Below, piece after piece: positions 55,610 to 64,000 of a DNA stretch of 64,000 bases (the stretch's first letter is position 1; each line of letters opens with the position of its first letter). This DNA comes from PR03 sp964353555 (lineage in GTDB: Bacteria; Myxococcota_A; UBA9160; PR03). The position numbers and the translations under genes were made by a program. The stretch spans positions 1 to 64,000 of the forward strand of contig CAYGWM010000003.1 in assembly GCA_964353555.1 (NCBI GenBank), in the 5' to 3' direction. The notes under the pieces were generated by a model, which saw only the letters and a list, made by a program, of their open reading frames with translations, did no database searches and was not told the origin of the DNA.

Positions 55610-56307
55610 AGCGCGCCGAACGCCAGCGCGCGCGGCAAGCGCTCGACCAGCCGCGTCCACGGACGCCAGCCCCAGCCGAGCGACACGCCGACCACGCGCA
55701 CCAGATCGAGCGAGCGCGCCGCCTGCTCGCGCATCAAGTCGACGTCGTAGCGCGTGAAGTGATCGGCCGGCACATCGTAGTGACGCCGCCCACGGCGCGG
55801 CGCGGCGCCGCTCCGCAGTTCCGCAATCGCGTCCTGCGCGCGCGCCAGTCGGCACGCGAGCGAATCGAAGTTCGCGATCGCCAGCACCACGCGACCGCCC
55901 TGCCGGGTCACGCGCGCCATCTCGGCGATCGCGAGTTCGGGCCGGTCGAAGTGGTCGATGGCGCCCTTGCAGAGCGCGGCGTCGAAACTCTCGGCTGCGA
56001 ACGGCAGCGCGTCGGACCAGCCGCGCACCCAGCAGGGAATCCGCCCGCTCGCCTTCGCGGACACGAGCTTCGCCCAGGCCGTCATGCGCGCCGATGGTTC
56101 CGCGCCCACCACGTCGGCGCCGCGCGCCGCGAGCGCGATCGAGTCCTGCCCGAAGCCGCTCGCGACGTCGAGGATGCGACGACCCGGTGCGGCTTCGGCC
56201 ATCGCGAGCGTCACTTCGGTCATGCGCTCGAAGAGCAGTTGGCTGTCGCGCGTCGTCCCGGTCGGGATGACGTCGCTCATGTCCCTGTCGAGGTCGACGA
56301 CGCGCAT
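55516..56307 (-). CDS. SAM-dependent methyltransferase
   Basis: 263 residues. Class I motifs ILDVASGFGQDSIALAARGADVVGAEPS and LCKGAIDHFDRPELAIAEMARVTRQGGRVVLAI. Possible start also at the internal ATG ten codons in (SDVIPTG). Ubiquinone/menaquinone-methyltransferase-like in outline, but the substrate is unknown. Convergent with the glycosyltransferase genes. Confidence 0.78.
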   Translation of the reverse strand: MRVVDLDRDMSDVIPTGTTRDSQLLFERMTEVTLAMAEAAPGRRILDVASGFGQDSIALAARGADVVGAEPSARMTAWAKLVSAKASGRIPCWVRGWSDALPFAAESFDAALCKGAIDHFDRPELAIAEMARVTRQGGRVVLAIANFDSLACRLARAQDAIAELRSGAAPRRGRRHYDVPADHFTRYDVDLMREQAARSLDLVRVVGVSLGWGWRPWTRLVERLPRALAFGALQTLDTLALRSPSLADVVVLVGRPRALRTRR

Positions 56308-56376
56308 GGGGGGCCCAACGTAGGGGAGCCGTTCGATGCGTCGAGTGCGCTGCGCGGCTGCGCCCGAGCTCGTCCC

Positions 56377-56730
56377 TCAGAACCTTCCGGCGACGTGATT
56401 CTCGAGCAGCTCGGCGAGTCCCGGGTCGACTTCGTCGAAGCGGATTCCGAGACGCGAGCCGGCCACCCACGCGACGTGTCCGTCGAGCGCGAGGGGCAAA
56501 GAAATCCCGGGCAACGCGAACTCGCAGACGAGCGCCGCGGCGGGCGCGAGCGGTTCGCCCGGAACTTCGATGCCGATCCCAGCGGGCGAGAGATCGCGCG
56601 CGGTGGCGAGTCGCCGCTGACCGTCCGCGCTGATCTCCACCCACCCATCGAACGGCGTGCGGGGTTTCTCTCGTCGACGCTCGCCTTCCACCAAAACCTC
56701 CGCGTGCTTCGAGCAAACCGTGCGAGCCAT
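56377..56730 (-). CDS. Single-domain PilZ protein
   Basis: 117 residues. RRREKPRTPF (the RxxxR element that binds cyclic di-GMP), then ATARDLSPAGIGIEV (the D/NxSxxG element) and the beta-barrel end VAWVAGSRLGIRFDEV. Both c-di-GMP motifs are present, so ligand binding is likely. It could link c-di-GMP to pili, motility or the divergent coiled-coil gene. Divergent from that gene across 250 bases. Confidence 0.85.
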   Translation of the reverse strand: MARTVCSKHAEVLVEGERRREKPRTPFDGWVEISADGQRRLATARDLSPAGIGIEVPGEPLAPAAALVCEFALPGISLPLALDGHVAWVAGSRLGIRFDEVDPGLAELLENHVAGRF

Positions 56731-56934
56731 GGGTTCGCTCCATCGATCGATCGCGCAGCCAGGCGATCGGTTCGAGTCTGCAACGGGTCGTGCAGGTCGA
56801 ATGCAGCGATCTCGCCGATATGCGCGTGTCGGCTCGCAGTCCCGCGAGCCTCGTGTTCCTCATGCAAGAAGCGTGCGCCTGGCTGCGCGACTGGGAAACG
56901 CCCCCATGGTGCACGCGGGAACCCCGCACGAACG

Positions 56935-56950
56935 TCCCCAGGACTGGGGA
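56935..56950. promoter_or_regulatory. Inverted repeat upstream of coiled-coil gene
   Basis: TCCCCA-GGAC-TGGGGA, a perfect 6-bp inverted repeat with a 4-base centre, about 30 bases before the ATG at 56982. Its core CCCAxxACTGGG is shared with the inverted repeat at 62355-62370. Confidence 0.35.
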
Positions 56951-56981
56951 ACGCTGCGGGCCAGACTATGCTGTCGAATCG

Positions 56982-58429
56982 ATGGGGAAAACTCTTCCGT
57001 CGGACGGAAACGTGCTTCCGCCTGCAGCCCCTCGGGCGGGCGAGGCAGCTGCGACGAGTGCAGCGGCAGCGATCGTTCCGGGTGTCACACTCGATCGACT
57101 CGCTTCGTTCCGCGTCACCTACATCGCAATCCTCGTCTTCGTGCTCCTCTACGTATTCACGGTGAAGGGCGTCGAGCAACTCTTCGGCCGCAGCTTCCGC
57201 GAAAAAGTGACGGTCGCAATGCACGTCGACCCTGCAGCGGGCCCCGTCGCCGACCAGATCCAGCGGCGAGTCGACGCGGTCGTGCGTGACTCGCCGTGGG
57301 TACGCATCGGCGGCGTGCGCGTGACGGCGATCGTCCTCGGCGCCGATGGCCAACCGATCTACGCCGGCGGGCGCCGCATCCCGACGCCGATGCCGGGCGA
57401 CCCGATCGCCGAGGCTGCGCTGTTGTTGCCTGCGAGTGCGGACATCGTCGTCTCGGTGCCGCACAACTCGCTGGTCGCCAACGGCATCCTGGTCAGCTAC
57501 GCCGCTGCACTGATCTACACGCTCTTCCTCTACGACCGACGCCGCCAGCGCTACGAGGAGGGCCGGATCGCGGCGGCGCTCGCGGCGCGCGAGGAGACCG
57601 CCACACGAGCGGCGCGGATCGAAGCCGAACTCGCGGCGCTGATCCGCCAGGTCGACGACCGTGTGGAGGCGGAAGTCTCGGGCGAGATGATGTCGGTACG
57701 CGCCGAGCGGGGCGCGCTCCAGGAAAAACTCGCGGCGCTGGCGCGCCGCGAGTCCGAGTTGCGCGCGCAAGCGGGCCGTTTCCAGCAGACGCTGCACAGC
57801 GAACGCGCGGGACTCGAGGAAATGCTCGACGAGGCGCTGGCAGATCTGTCGCGCAAGGACGAAGCGCTGCGGGGTCTCGAGGAGAAGCTGAAGCGCGCCG
57901 GCCAGACGAAGGAACCGGCAGCGCCACGCGCCCGAGACATCGACCTGCTCGCGCAGCGCCTGCGCACGCTCTACAAGAATCTCGAGGTCGACGACCACGC
58001 GATCCACGACTTGATCGCGCTACGCGACGAATCGATGAAGCTGCGCGCGGAGGAAGAGATCAAGCGACTCTCGGACGACGTCGAGACGGCCGCCGTGCGC
58101 CGCAAGGTCGGAGGCCTCCCTTCCCATCTGACGATCTTCGAGCTGGGCTTCGCTGGCAAGGGTCGCATCTACTACACGATCGGCCGTCAGCGTCGCTTCC
58201 GCGTGCTCTCGGTCGGCGCCAAGAACTCGCAGAANNNNNNNNNNNNNNNNNNNNNNNNNNNNNNNNNNNNNNNNNNNNNNNNNNNNNNNNNNNNNNNNNN
58301 NNNNNNNNNNNNNNNNNNNNNNNNNNNNNNNNNNTCGGCCGTCAGCGTCGCTTCCGCGTGCTCTCGGTCGGCGCCAAGAACTCGCAGAAAACCGACCTCG
58401 AGTACCTCAGTCGCCTCCCCCGCGAGTGA
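56982..58429 (+). CDS. Two-helix membrane protein with long coiled-coil, unknown function
   Basis: ATG at 56982 (a GTG at 56790 is in frame but the extra part looks non-coding). Membrane helices at about 43-62 (VTYIAILVFVLLYVFTV) and 170-187 (VSYAAALIYTLFLY) enclose a roughly 105-residue periplasmic domain. A cytoplasmic coiled-coil (about 190-320, ERGALQEKLAALARRESELRAQ) and a C-terminal domain with LPSHLTIFELGFAGKGRIYYTIGRQRRFRVLSVGAKNSQKTDL follow, quoted only as its region. The N run 58235-58334 has 55-bp identical flanks. Collapsing them gives one frame of about 430 residues ending at 58429. No family recognised. Topology resembles a signal-transducing scaffold. Confidence 0.75.
58180..58389. 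other. Assembly gap with duplicated 55-bp flanks
   Basis: 100 N (58235-58334) between two identical 55-bp segments (58180-58234, 58335-58389). Same artefact as at 26026-26235. Confidence 0.9.
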
Positions 58430-58430
58430 G

Positions 58431-58805
58431 CTAGTGGCCGGCGAGCGCCTTGCGCAGGATCCGCTTGAGCTCCGCGTCGTCCCACGGTTTCGGGACGAGC
58501 GCGAGAATGCCGAGAGCCTCGAGTCGCCCGGCCGGGATCTCGTCGGGCCAACCGGAGATCAAGATGCGCGCGGCATCGGGACGGCGGCGCGCCGCGGCCT
58601 CGAGGACTTCGAGACCGCTCATGCCGGGCATCTTGTGATCGGAGAGCACCGCATCGATCGGCTCTTCGTCGAGCAGGCGCAGCGCTTCGGCGGGCGTTCC
58701 GGCGGTGAGTATGCGCCAACCCTCCCGTCGTAGCGAGCGACGCAGCGCGGACAGGATGCGCGCCTCGTCATCGACCAGCAGCAGCGTCGGGGGATCGCTG
58801 CTCAC
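58431..58805 (-). CDS. Stand-alone receiver response regulator
   Basis: 124 residues, receiver domain only. Acidic pair in LLVDDEARIL, phosphoacceptor Asp in VLSDHKMPGMSG, Thr/Ser position in ILISGWPD, Lys in VPKPWDD. GTG start overlaps the kinase stop (GTGA), so it is very likely phosphorylated by that kinase. With no output domain, it must act by protein contact or as a phosphate sink. Confidence 0.9.
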   Translation of the reverse strand: MSSDPPTLLLVDDEARILSALRRSLRREGWRILTAGTPAEALRLLDEEPIDAVLSDHKMPGMSGLEVLEAAARRRPDAARILISGWPDEIPAGRLEALGILALVPKPWDDAELKRILRKALAGH

Positions 58806-60847
58806 GGCTGTGGCGTTCGCCCGTCCGGTCCCTGCTGCGGCAGGAACACCTCGAACGTCGTGCCGCCGCCGTCGCGCGGCAACGCGCGGATCGTGCCGCC
58901 GTGGCGCCGCACGATCTCGAACGAAGTCGAAAGGCCGAGGCCGGTCCCCTCGCCCACCTGCTTGGTGGTGAAGAACGGCTCGAAGATCCGATCGGCGTGT
59001 TCGGGCGAGATGCCGGCGCCGTCGTCAGAGACCGAGATCACGACCCCATCGCCCCGCTTGGCCGTACCGACCACGATCAGGCCGGTGCCGCCGCCGTCGC
59101 GTGCCACGCGCGACTCGATCGCCTGGTAGGCATTCACCAGCAGATTCATGAAGACCTGCTCGAGCTGCTTCGGATGGCAGCGCACCGGCGGCAGCGCCGC
59201 GTACTCCTTCTGCAGCACCACGGTGTGTTTCATCATGGTCCACACGATGTGCGCGGTGGAGTCGAGACAGCGATTCAGGTCGGCAGGGACCCACTCGCCA
59301 TCGTCGCGATAGGCGAAGGCGCGCAGGTCCTGGACGATGTGGCGGATGCGTTCCGACCCTTCCTGGGATTCGCGGATCGCCTGGCCGAAGTCGGCGAGCA
59401 GCGTCTCGGCGTCGAGTTCGCGCGCCAGCGACGTGAAGCATTCCGGAGCGCTGCGAGCGGCGTCGAGCAGCCGCGCGACATCGCTGAGGTACTCCTCCAT
59501 CTGCCCCAGATTCGCGTGCACGAAACCCATCGGGTTGTTGATCTCGTGCGCGACGCCCGCTGCGAGCCGTCCCAGCGACGCCATTTTCTCCGTGTGCAAC
59601 ACCTGCGATTGGAGCTGCACCAGCTCCGAGACGTCCGGGAAGATCACGACCGCGCCGAGGCGTGTACCGTCGGCGTCGACCAGCGGCGACGACGAGATCG
59701 CGACCGGAACGCTCTTGCCGTCGGCGCGCAGCACCACGCCCTCGACACCGCGAACGCGCGCTCCTTCGGTGAGCGAGCGCGCGATGCAGCCTTCGGGCTC
59801 CGCGGCGGGACCGAACCAGTCGCTGACGGCGCGCCCTGTGAGCGAGCCGCGCGGCTCCCCGAGAATCCGTTCCGCCATCGGATTGGCCACTGCGACGCGC
59901 CCGGCTTCGTCCACCACGACGAGGCCGCTGTACATGGTGTTGATGATGTTTTCCATGTAGCCGCGCAGGTCGCGGACGTTCTTGGCGAGTCGCTCGCGCT
60001 CGGTCACGTCGGCGAGCACCAGCAGCACGCGGCCTTCGGAGTCGAGCTTCTCGGCGCGAACGTCGAACGCGCGGGCGCTGTCGCCGTCGCGCGCATGCGC
60101 GATGCGCGGACTGCGCGCCCCGCCGGACAGCGCGCGTCCGAGCAACTCAGGCACGTCGGCGCTCGCCAGCAAGTCCGCGGGCAGAACGCCCTCGAGCGAA
60201 CGGCCTTCGGCAGCTTCGCCAGCGAGAAACGCGCGCTCGAATTCTGGATTGACGGTGACGAGACGACCTTCCGCGTCGAGCACTGCGAGCGCAGCGGGGA
60301 AGTGGTCGACGATCGTCTCGTGCAGACGTTCGAGCGAGCGGATGCGCTGGTGCACCGCGCGGCGTGCGGATTTGGCGCGCCAGGCGCGGATCTGTTCGAG
60401 AGCGACCGCGGGGAGCACGTCCGCATAGTCCGCGCTGGCGGTCACGCAGTCCGCCGCACCGGATTTGAAGGTCTCGAGCGCGACGTCGGCGGTCGCCTCG
60501 GGCGTCACGATCACGACCGGCGGGCCGCTGCGCCGCAGCGCCGCGAGCACACGCTCGCCGTCGGCGCCGAGATCCCGGTCGACGATCACGAGATCGGCGG
60601 TGCTCCGCGCCAACTCGATCGCGGCGGCGGAGTCGTGGACGACTTCGATGCGTACGCCGCGACCGATGCGACGCAACGCCTCGACGGTGCCGAGCTTGCC
60701 GCCGCCCTCTCGCGGCGACGGCTCGGCGACGACGATGCGAACAGGCTCGCGCGCTCGACCCACCCGACTCGACTCCGAACGAAGCAACTTCGTCGTTGCG
60801 AGCGGCCGAGCCTTGCGCGCGCAAGCGTGCAACTCGGCGCTGCTCAT
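58802..60847 (-). CDS. Cytoplasmic PAS histidine kinase with N-terminal receiver-like domain
   Basis: 681 residues without membrane helices. Receiver-like domain about 36-150 (Asp in LVIVDRDLG). Two PAS domains (about 175-285 and 300-420, IINTMYSGLVVVDEAGRVAVANP). HisKA with His in GVAHEINNPMGFVHANL. HATPase with NLLVNAYQAIES, VSDDGAGI, EPFFTTKQVGEGTGLGLS. The extended HisKA-4-like region between His and ATPase is typical of kinases paired with NtrC regulators. Between the NtrC-type gene (30 bases upstream) and the stand-alone receiver. Confidence 0.9.
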   Translation of the reverse strand: MSSAELHACARKARPLATTKLLRSESSRVGRAREPVRIVVAEPSPREGGGKLGTVEALRRIGRGVRIEVVHDSAAAIELARSTADLVIVDRDLGADGERVLAALRRSGPPVVIVTPEATADVALETFKSGAADCVTASADYADVLPAVALEQIRAWRAKSARRAVHQRIRSLERLHETIVDHFPAALAVLDAEGRLVTVNPEFERAFLAGEAAEGRSLEGVLPADLLASADVPELLGRALSGGARSPRIAHARDGDSARAFDVRAEKLDSEGRVLLVLADVTERERLAKNVRDLRGYMENIINTMYSGLVVVDEAGRVAVANPMAERILGEPRGSLTGRAVSDWFGPAAEPEGCIARSLTEGARVRGVEGVVLRADGKSVPVAISSSPLVDADGTRLGAVVIFPDVSELVQLQSQVLHTEKMASLGRLAAGVAHEINNPMGFVHANLGQMEEYLSDVARLLDAARSAPECFTSLARELDAETLLADFGQAIRESQEGSERIRHIVQDLRAFAYRDDGEWVPADLNRCLDSTAHIVWTMMKHTVVLQKEYAALPPVRCHPKQLEQVFMNLLVNAYQAIESRVARDGGGTGLIVVGTAKRGDGVVISVSDDGAGISPEHADRIFEPFFTTKQVGEGTGLGLSTSFEIVRRHGGTIRALPRDGGGTTFEVFLPQQGPDGRTPQP

Positions 60848-60877
60848 TCATTCGGGGGGCGGCGGCAATCTATCCCA

Positions 60878-62341
<1,464 letters not shown>

Positions 62342-62354
62342 GGAGGCCCTATCG

Positions 62355-62414
62355 GTCCCAAAACTGGGACGCTTGAGCTTCCCGTCTTGCTGGGTCGTCT
62401 CGGCGTCCTACAAT
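62355..62414 (+). promoter_or_regulatory. Divergent control region: inverted repeat and candidate promoter
   Basis: GTCCCA-AAAC-TGGGAC (62355-62370) is a perfect 6-bp inverted repeat with a 4-base centre. Downstream, TTGCTG (62387-62392), 16 bases, and TACAAT (62409-62414) form a candidate sigma-70 promoter for the plus-strand NtrC gene. Its -10 overlaps the ATG at 62413, so if it is used the protein must start later. Confidence 0.4.
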
Positions 62415-63882
62415 GCGCCCGCCCCCCTCCGCTGTCGCGGAGGATTCAACACTGCGCCGTTCTCACGTGCTGATCGTCGATGACGAGGAGCTGTACCGCC
62501 GCGCCCTCGAGCGTATTCTCGTGCGCTGCGGGTACACCATCACCTGCGCGCGGGATGCCGGCGAGGCGATGGCCGTCGTGTCCGCGGAGCCCGTCGATCT
62601 GGTGCTATGCGACGTCCGCATGCCCGGCATCAGCGGCCTCGAGCTGGTCCGGAAGATCCACGACGTCGATGCCGATCTGCCCTGCATCGTGATGACCGGC
62701 TACGACTCGGTCGAGCATTCCGTCGACGCGCTGCGCGCCGGCGCGTTCTGGTACTTGCACAAGCCCTTCGAGGGTTCGCTCGATGTCGTGCGCCGCCTGG
62801 TCGAGCAAGCGATCGAGCACCGTCGGTTGCGCACCGAGAACCGGCTGCTGCAGAACCAGCTCCGCTCTCGCTACCGCTTCGACAACGTGGTCGGCCAGAG
62901 TGCGGCGCTGCGCGGCGTACTCGATCTCGTCGACAAGGTCGCCGAAAGCGACTCGACGGTGCTGATCACCGGCGAGAGCGGCACCGGCAAGGAACTGATC
63001 GCGCGCGCGATCCACTACAACAGCCGGCGCGCCGAGCGCGTGCTGGTATCGCTCAACTGCGGCGCGATTCCCGAAGAGCTGCTCGAATCCGAACTCTTCG
63101 GCCATGTGAAGGGCGCCTTCACCAATGCGGTGGCGCACCGCGAGGGGCGCTTCGCCGCAGCGGACGGCGGCACGATCTTCCTCGATGAGATCGGCGACAT
63201 GAGCCCGAACCTGCAGGTGAAGCTATTGCGCGTGCTCCAGGAGCGCAGCTTCGAACCCGTCGGCTCTTCGAAGCCGATGCGTGTCGACGTGCGCGTCATC
63301 GCAGCCACCAATCAGAACCTCGAGAACGCGATCCGCCGCGGCGCGTTCCGCGAAGATCTCTTCTACCGGCTGAACGTGATCCCCATCGAGGTACCGCCGC
63401 TGCGCGAGCGCAAGGAAGACCTGCCGCTATTGGTGCAGCATTTCCTCGACCGCTTGAACTCCGAGAGAGCGCGCAAGGTCGCGGGGATCACCGCGGCCGC
63501 CCTCGAGCGGATGATCGAACACGAGTGGCCCGGCAACGTGCGGGAGCTCGAGAACCTGGTCGAGCGCATGGTCGTGATGCGTGGGGAAGGCGTGCTCGAT
63601 GTCTCGGATCTACCGGCGCCGTTCCGCCGCGCCTCCGCGGCCACCGACGCGGCTGCACCGAACCTCGGCCCGGGCGGCGTCGACTTCAACGACGTGATCG
63701 ATCGCATCGAAACGAAGCTGATCCTGCAGGCGCTCGACAAGACCGGCTGGAACAAGAACCAGGCGGCCCGTCTGCTGGGCCTGAATCGCACCACGCTGAT
63801 CGAGAAGATCAAGAAGAAGGGACTCGAGTCCCAGGCTCCTGCGCGTGATCCCGAGAGCGCTGCGCCGTTCGGAGTTCAATAG
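62413..63882 (+). CDS. NtrC-family regulator with GAFTNA loop
   Basis: 489 residues if ATG 62413 is used. A CTG at 62452 with GGAGG (62439-62443) eight bases upstream, or a GTG just before LIVDDEE, would fit better if the overlapping -10 is real. Receiver: VDDEE, LVLCDVRMPG, HKPF. AAA+ domain: GESGTGKE, FGHVKGAFTNAVAHREG, LFLDEIG-type IFLDEIGD, FREDLFYRLNVIPIE. The sigma-54 contact loop reads GAFTNA in place of GAFTGA. Fis helix-turn-helix NKNQAARLLGLNRTTLIEKIKKKG. Divergent from the other NtrC gene. Confidence 0.92.
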   Translation: MRPPPSAVAEDSTLRRSHVLIVDDEELYRRALERILVRCGYTITCARDAGEAMAVVSAEPVDLVLCDVRMPGISGLELVRKIHDVDADLPCIVMTGYDSVEHSVDALRAGAFWYLHKPFEGSLDVVRRLVEQAIEHRRLRTENRLLQNQLRSRYRFDNVVGQSAALRGVLDLVDKVAESDSTVLITGESGTGKELIARAIHYNSRRAERVLVSLNCGAIPEELLESELFGHVKGAFTNAVAHREGRFAAADGGTIFLDEIGDMSPNLQVKLLRVLQERSFEPVGSSKPMRVDVRVIAATNQNLENAIRRGAFREDLFYRLNVIPIEVPPLRERKEDLPLLVQHFLDRLNSERARKVAGITAAALERMIEHEWPGNVRELENLVERMVVMRGEGVLDVSDLPAPFRRASAATDAAAPNLGPGGVDFNDVIDRIETKLILQALDKTGWNKNQAARLLGLNRTTLIEKIKKKGLESQAPARDPESAAPFGVQ

Positions 63883-63891
63883 CGTGACAGC

Positions 63892-63911
63892 CCCGGCGCG
63901 GACTCGCCGGG
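63892..63911 (+). terminator. Hairpin after NtrC gene
   Basis: CCCGGCG-CGGACT-CGCCGGG, a 7-bp GC stem ten bases after the stop, followed by ATTCT. Weak T content, so only a likely terminator. The remaining 90 bases of the window show no gene. Confidence 0.45.
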
Positions 63912-64000
63912 ATTCTGACACCCGGCGAGCGCCCGCCGCTCCCGGCGGCAGACCCCCAGTCGACTGAACGCCTCGCCTCCCGCCTCCATCCCGATCGAGA

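Overview
High-GC (about two thirds G+C), densely packed bacterial chromosome. It carries a full type IV pilus machine, LPS export, AnmK/AmgK/MurU wall recycling, many NtrC-type sigma-54 activators, and traces of PEP-CTERM proteins. This suggests a Gram-negative deltaproteobacterial-type lineage (Myxococcota/Binatota-like). That placement is inferred from gene content, not from a marker gene. Four runs of exactly 100 N show that this is a draft scaffold. Three of the runs are flanked by identical 55-bp ends, so they are unmerged overlaps that break real genes artificially (a histidine kinase, hflK and a coiled-coil membrane protein). The fourth (43388-43487) is a real gap that removes the end of a phosphohexomutase gene and the start of coaBC.

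Layout. 1-2000: end of a DUF4143 ATPase, a decayed integrase-type transposase, two overlapping PEP-CTERM gene tails and tRNA-Gly(CCC). 2053-16389 (minus): an XRE regulator, then pilM-N-O-P-Q, a strong hairpin, an aroK-aroB fusion, a TPR protein, a roadblock (MglB-like) protein, a lipoate-ligase-family enzyme, a 1238-residue TPR protein and an ExeA-like ATPase whose P-loop lysine is replaced. 16580-17941 (plus): an NtrC-type regulator. 18027-34724 (minus): a long pilus gene run, pilB-T-C-S-R, second histidine kinase, fimT, pilV, pilW, pilX, pilY1, small secreted protein, lipoprotein. No major pilin (pilA) or prepilin peptidase (pilD) is in the window. 34860-37959: a flippase-like membrane protein, ribF and an LptF/G permease. 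37963-45953 (minus): rsmD-coaD-phosphohexomutase-coaBC-nfeD-slipin-hflK-hflC. 46345-52333: an XRE regulator, fused SpmA-SpmB, and a muropeptide-recycling set (amgK, murU, MBL hydrolase, anmK). 52346-56307: two paralogous glycosyltransferases and two methyltransferases. 56377-63882: a PilZ protein, a coiled-coil membrane protein of unknown function, and a signalling block of one histidine kinase, one stand-alone receiver and two divergent NtrC-type activators.

How it works together. PilM-N-O-P-Q form the alignment complex and outer-membrane secretin. PilB/PilT/PilC drive extension and retraction. FimT/PilV/PilW/PilX/PilY1 make the minor-pilin tip, and PilS/PilR plus an extra kinase and an orphan NtrC regulator probably set expression. 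The TPR/roadblock/ExeA-like genes joined to the pilQ side are the best candidates for a lineage-specific pilus assembly or polarity module. The most unusual DNA-level feature is a 36-bp REP-like repeat. It forms a tandem array in the 3' end of hflK and one copy forms the leader-coding start of pilV, translated in different frames in the two genes.
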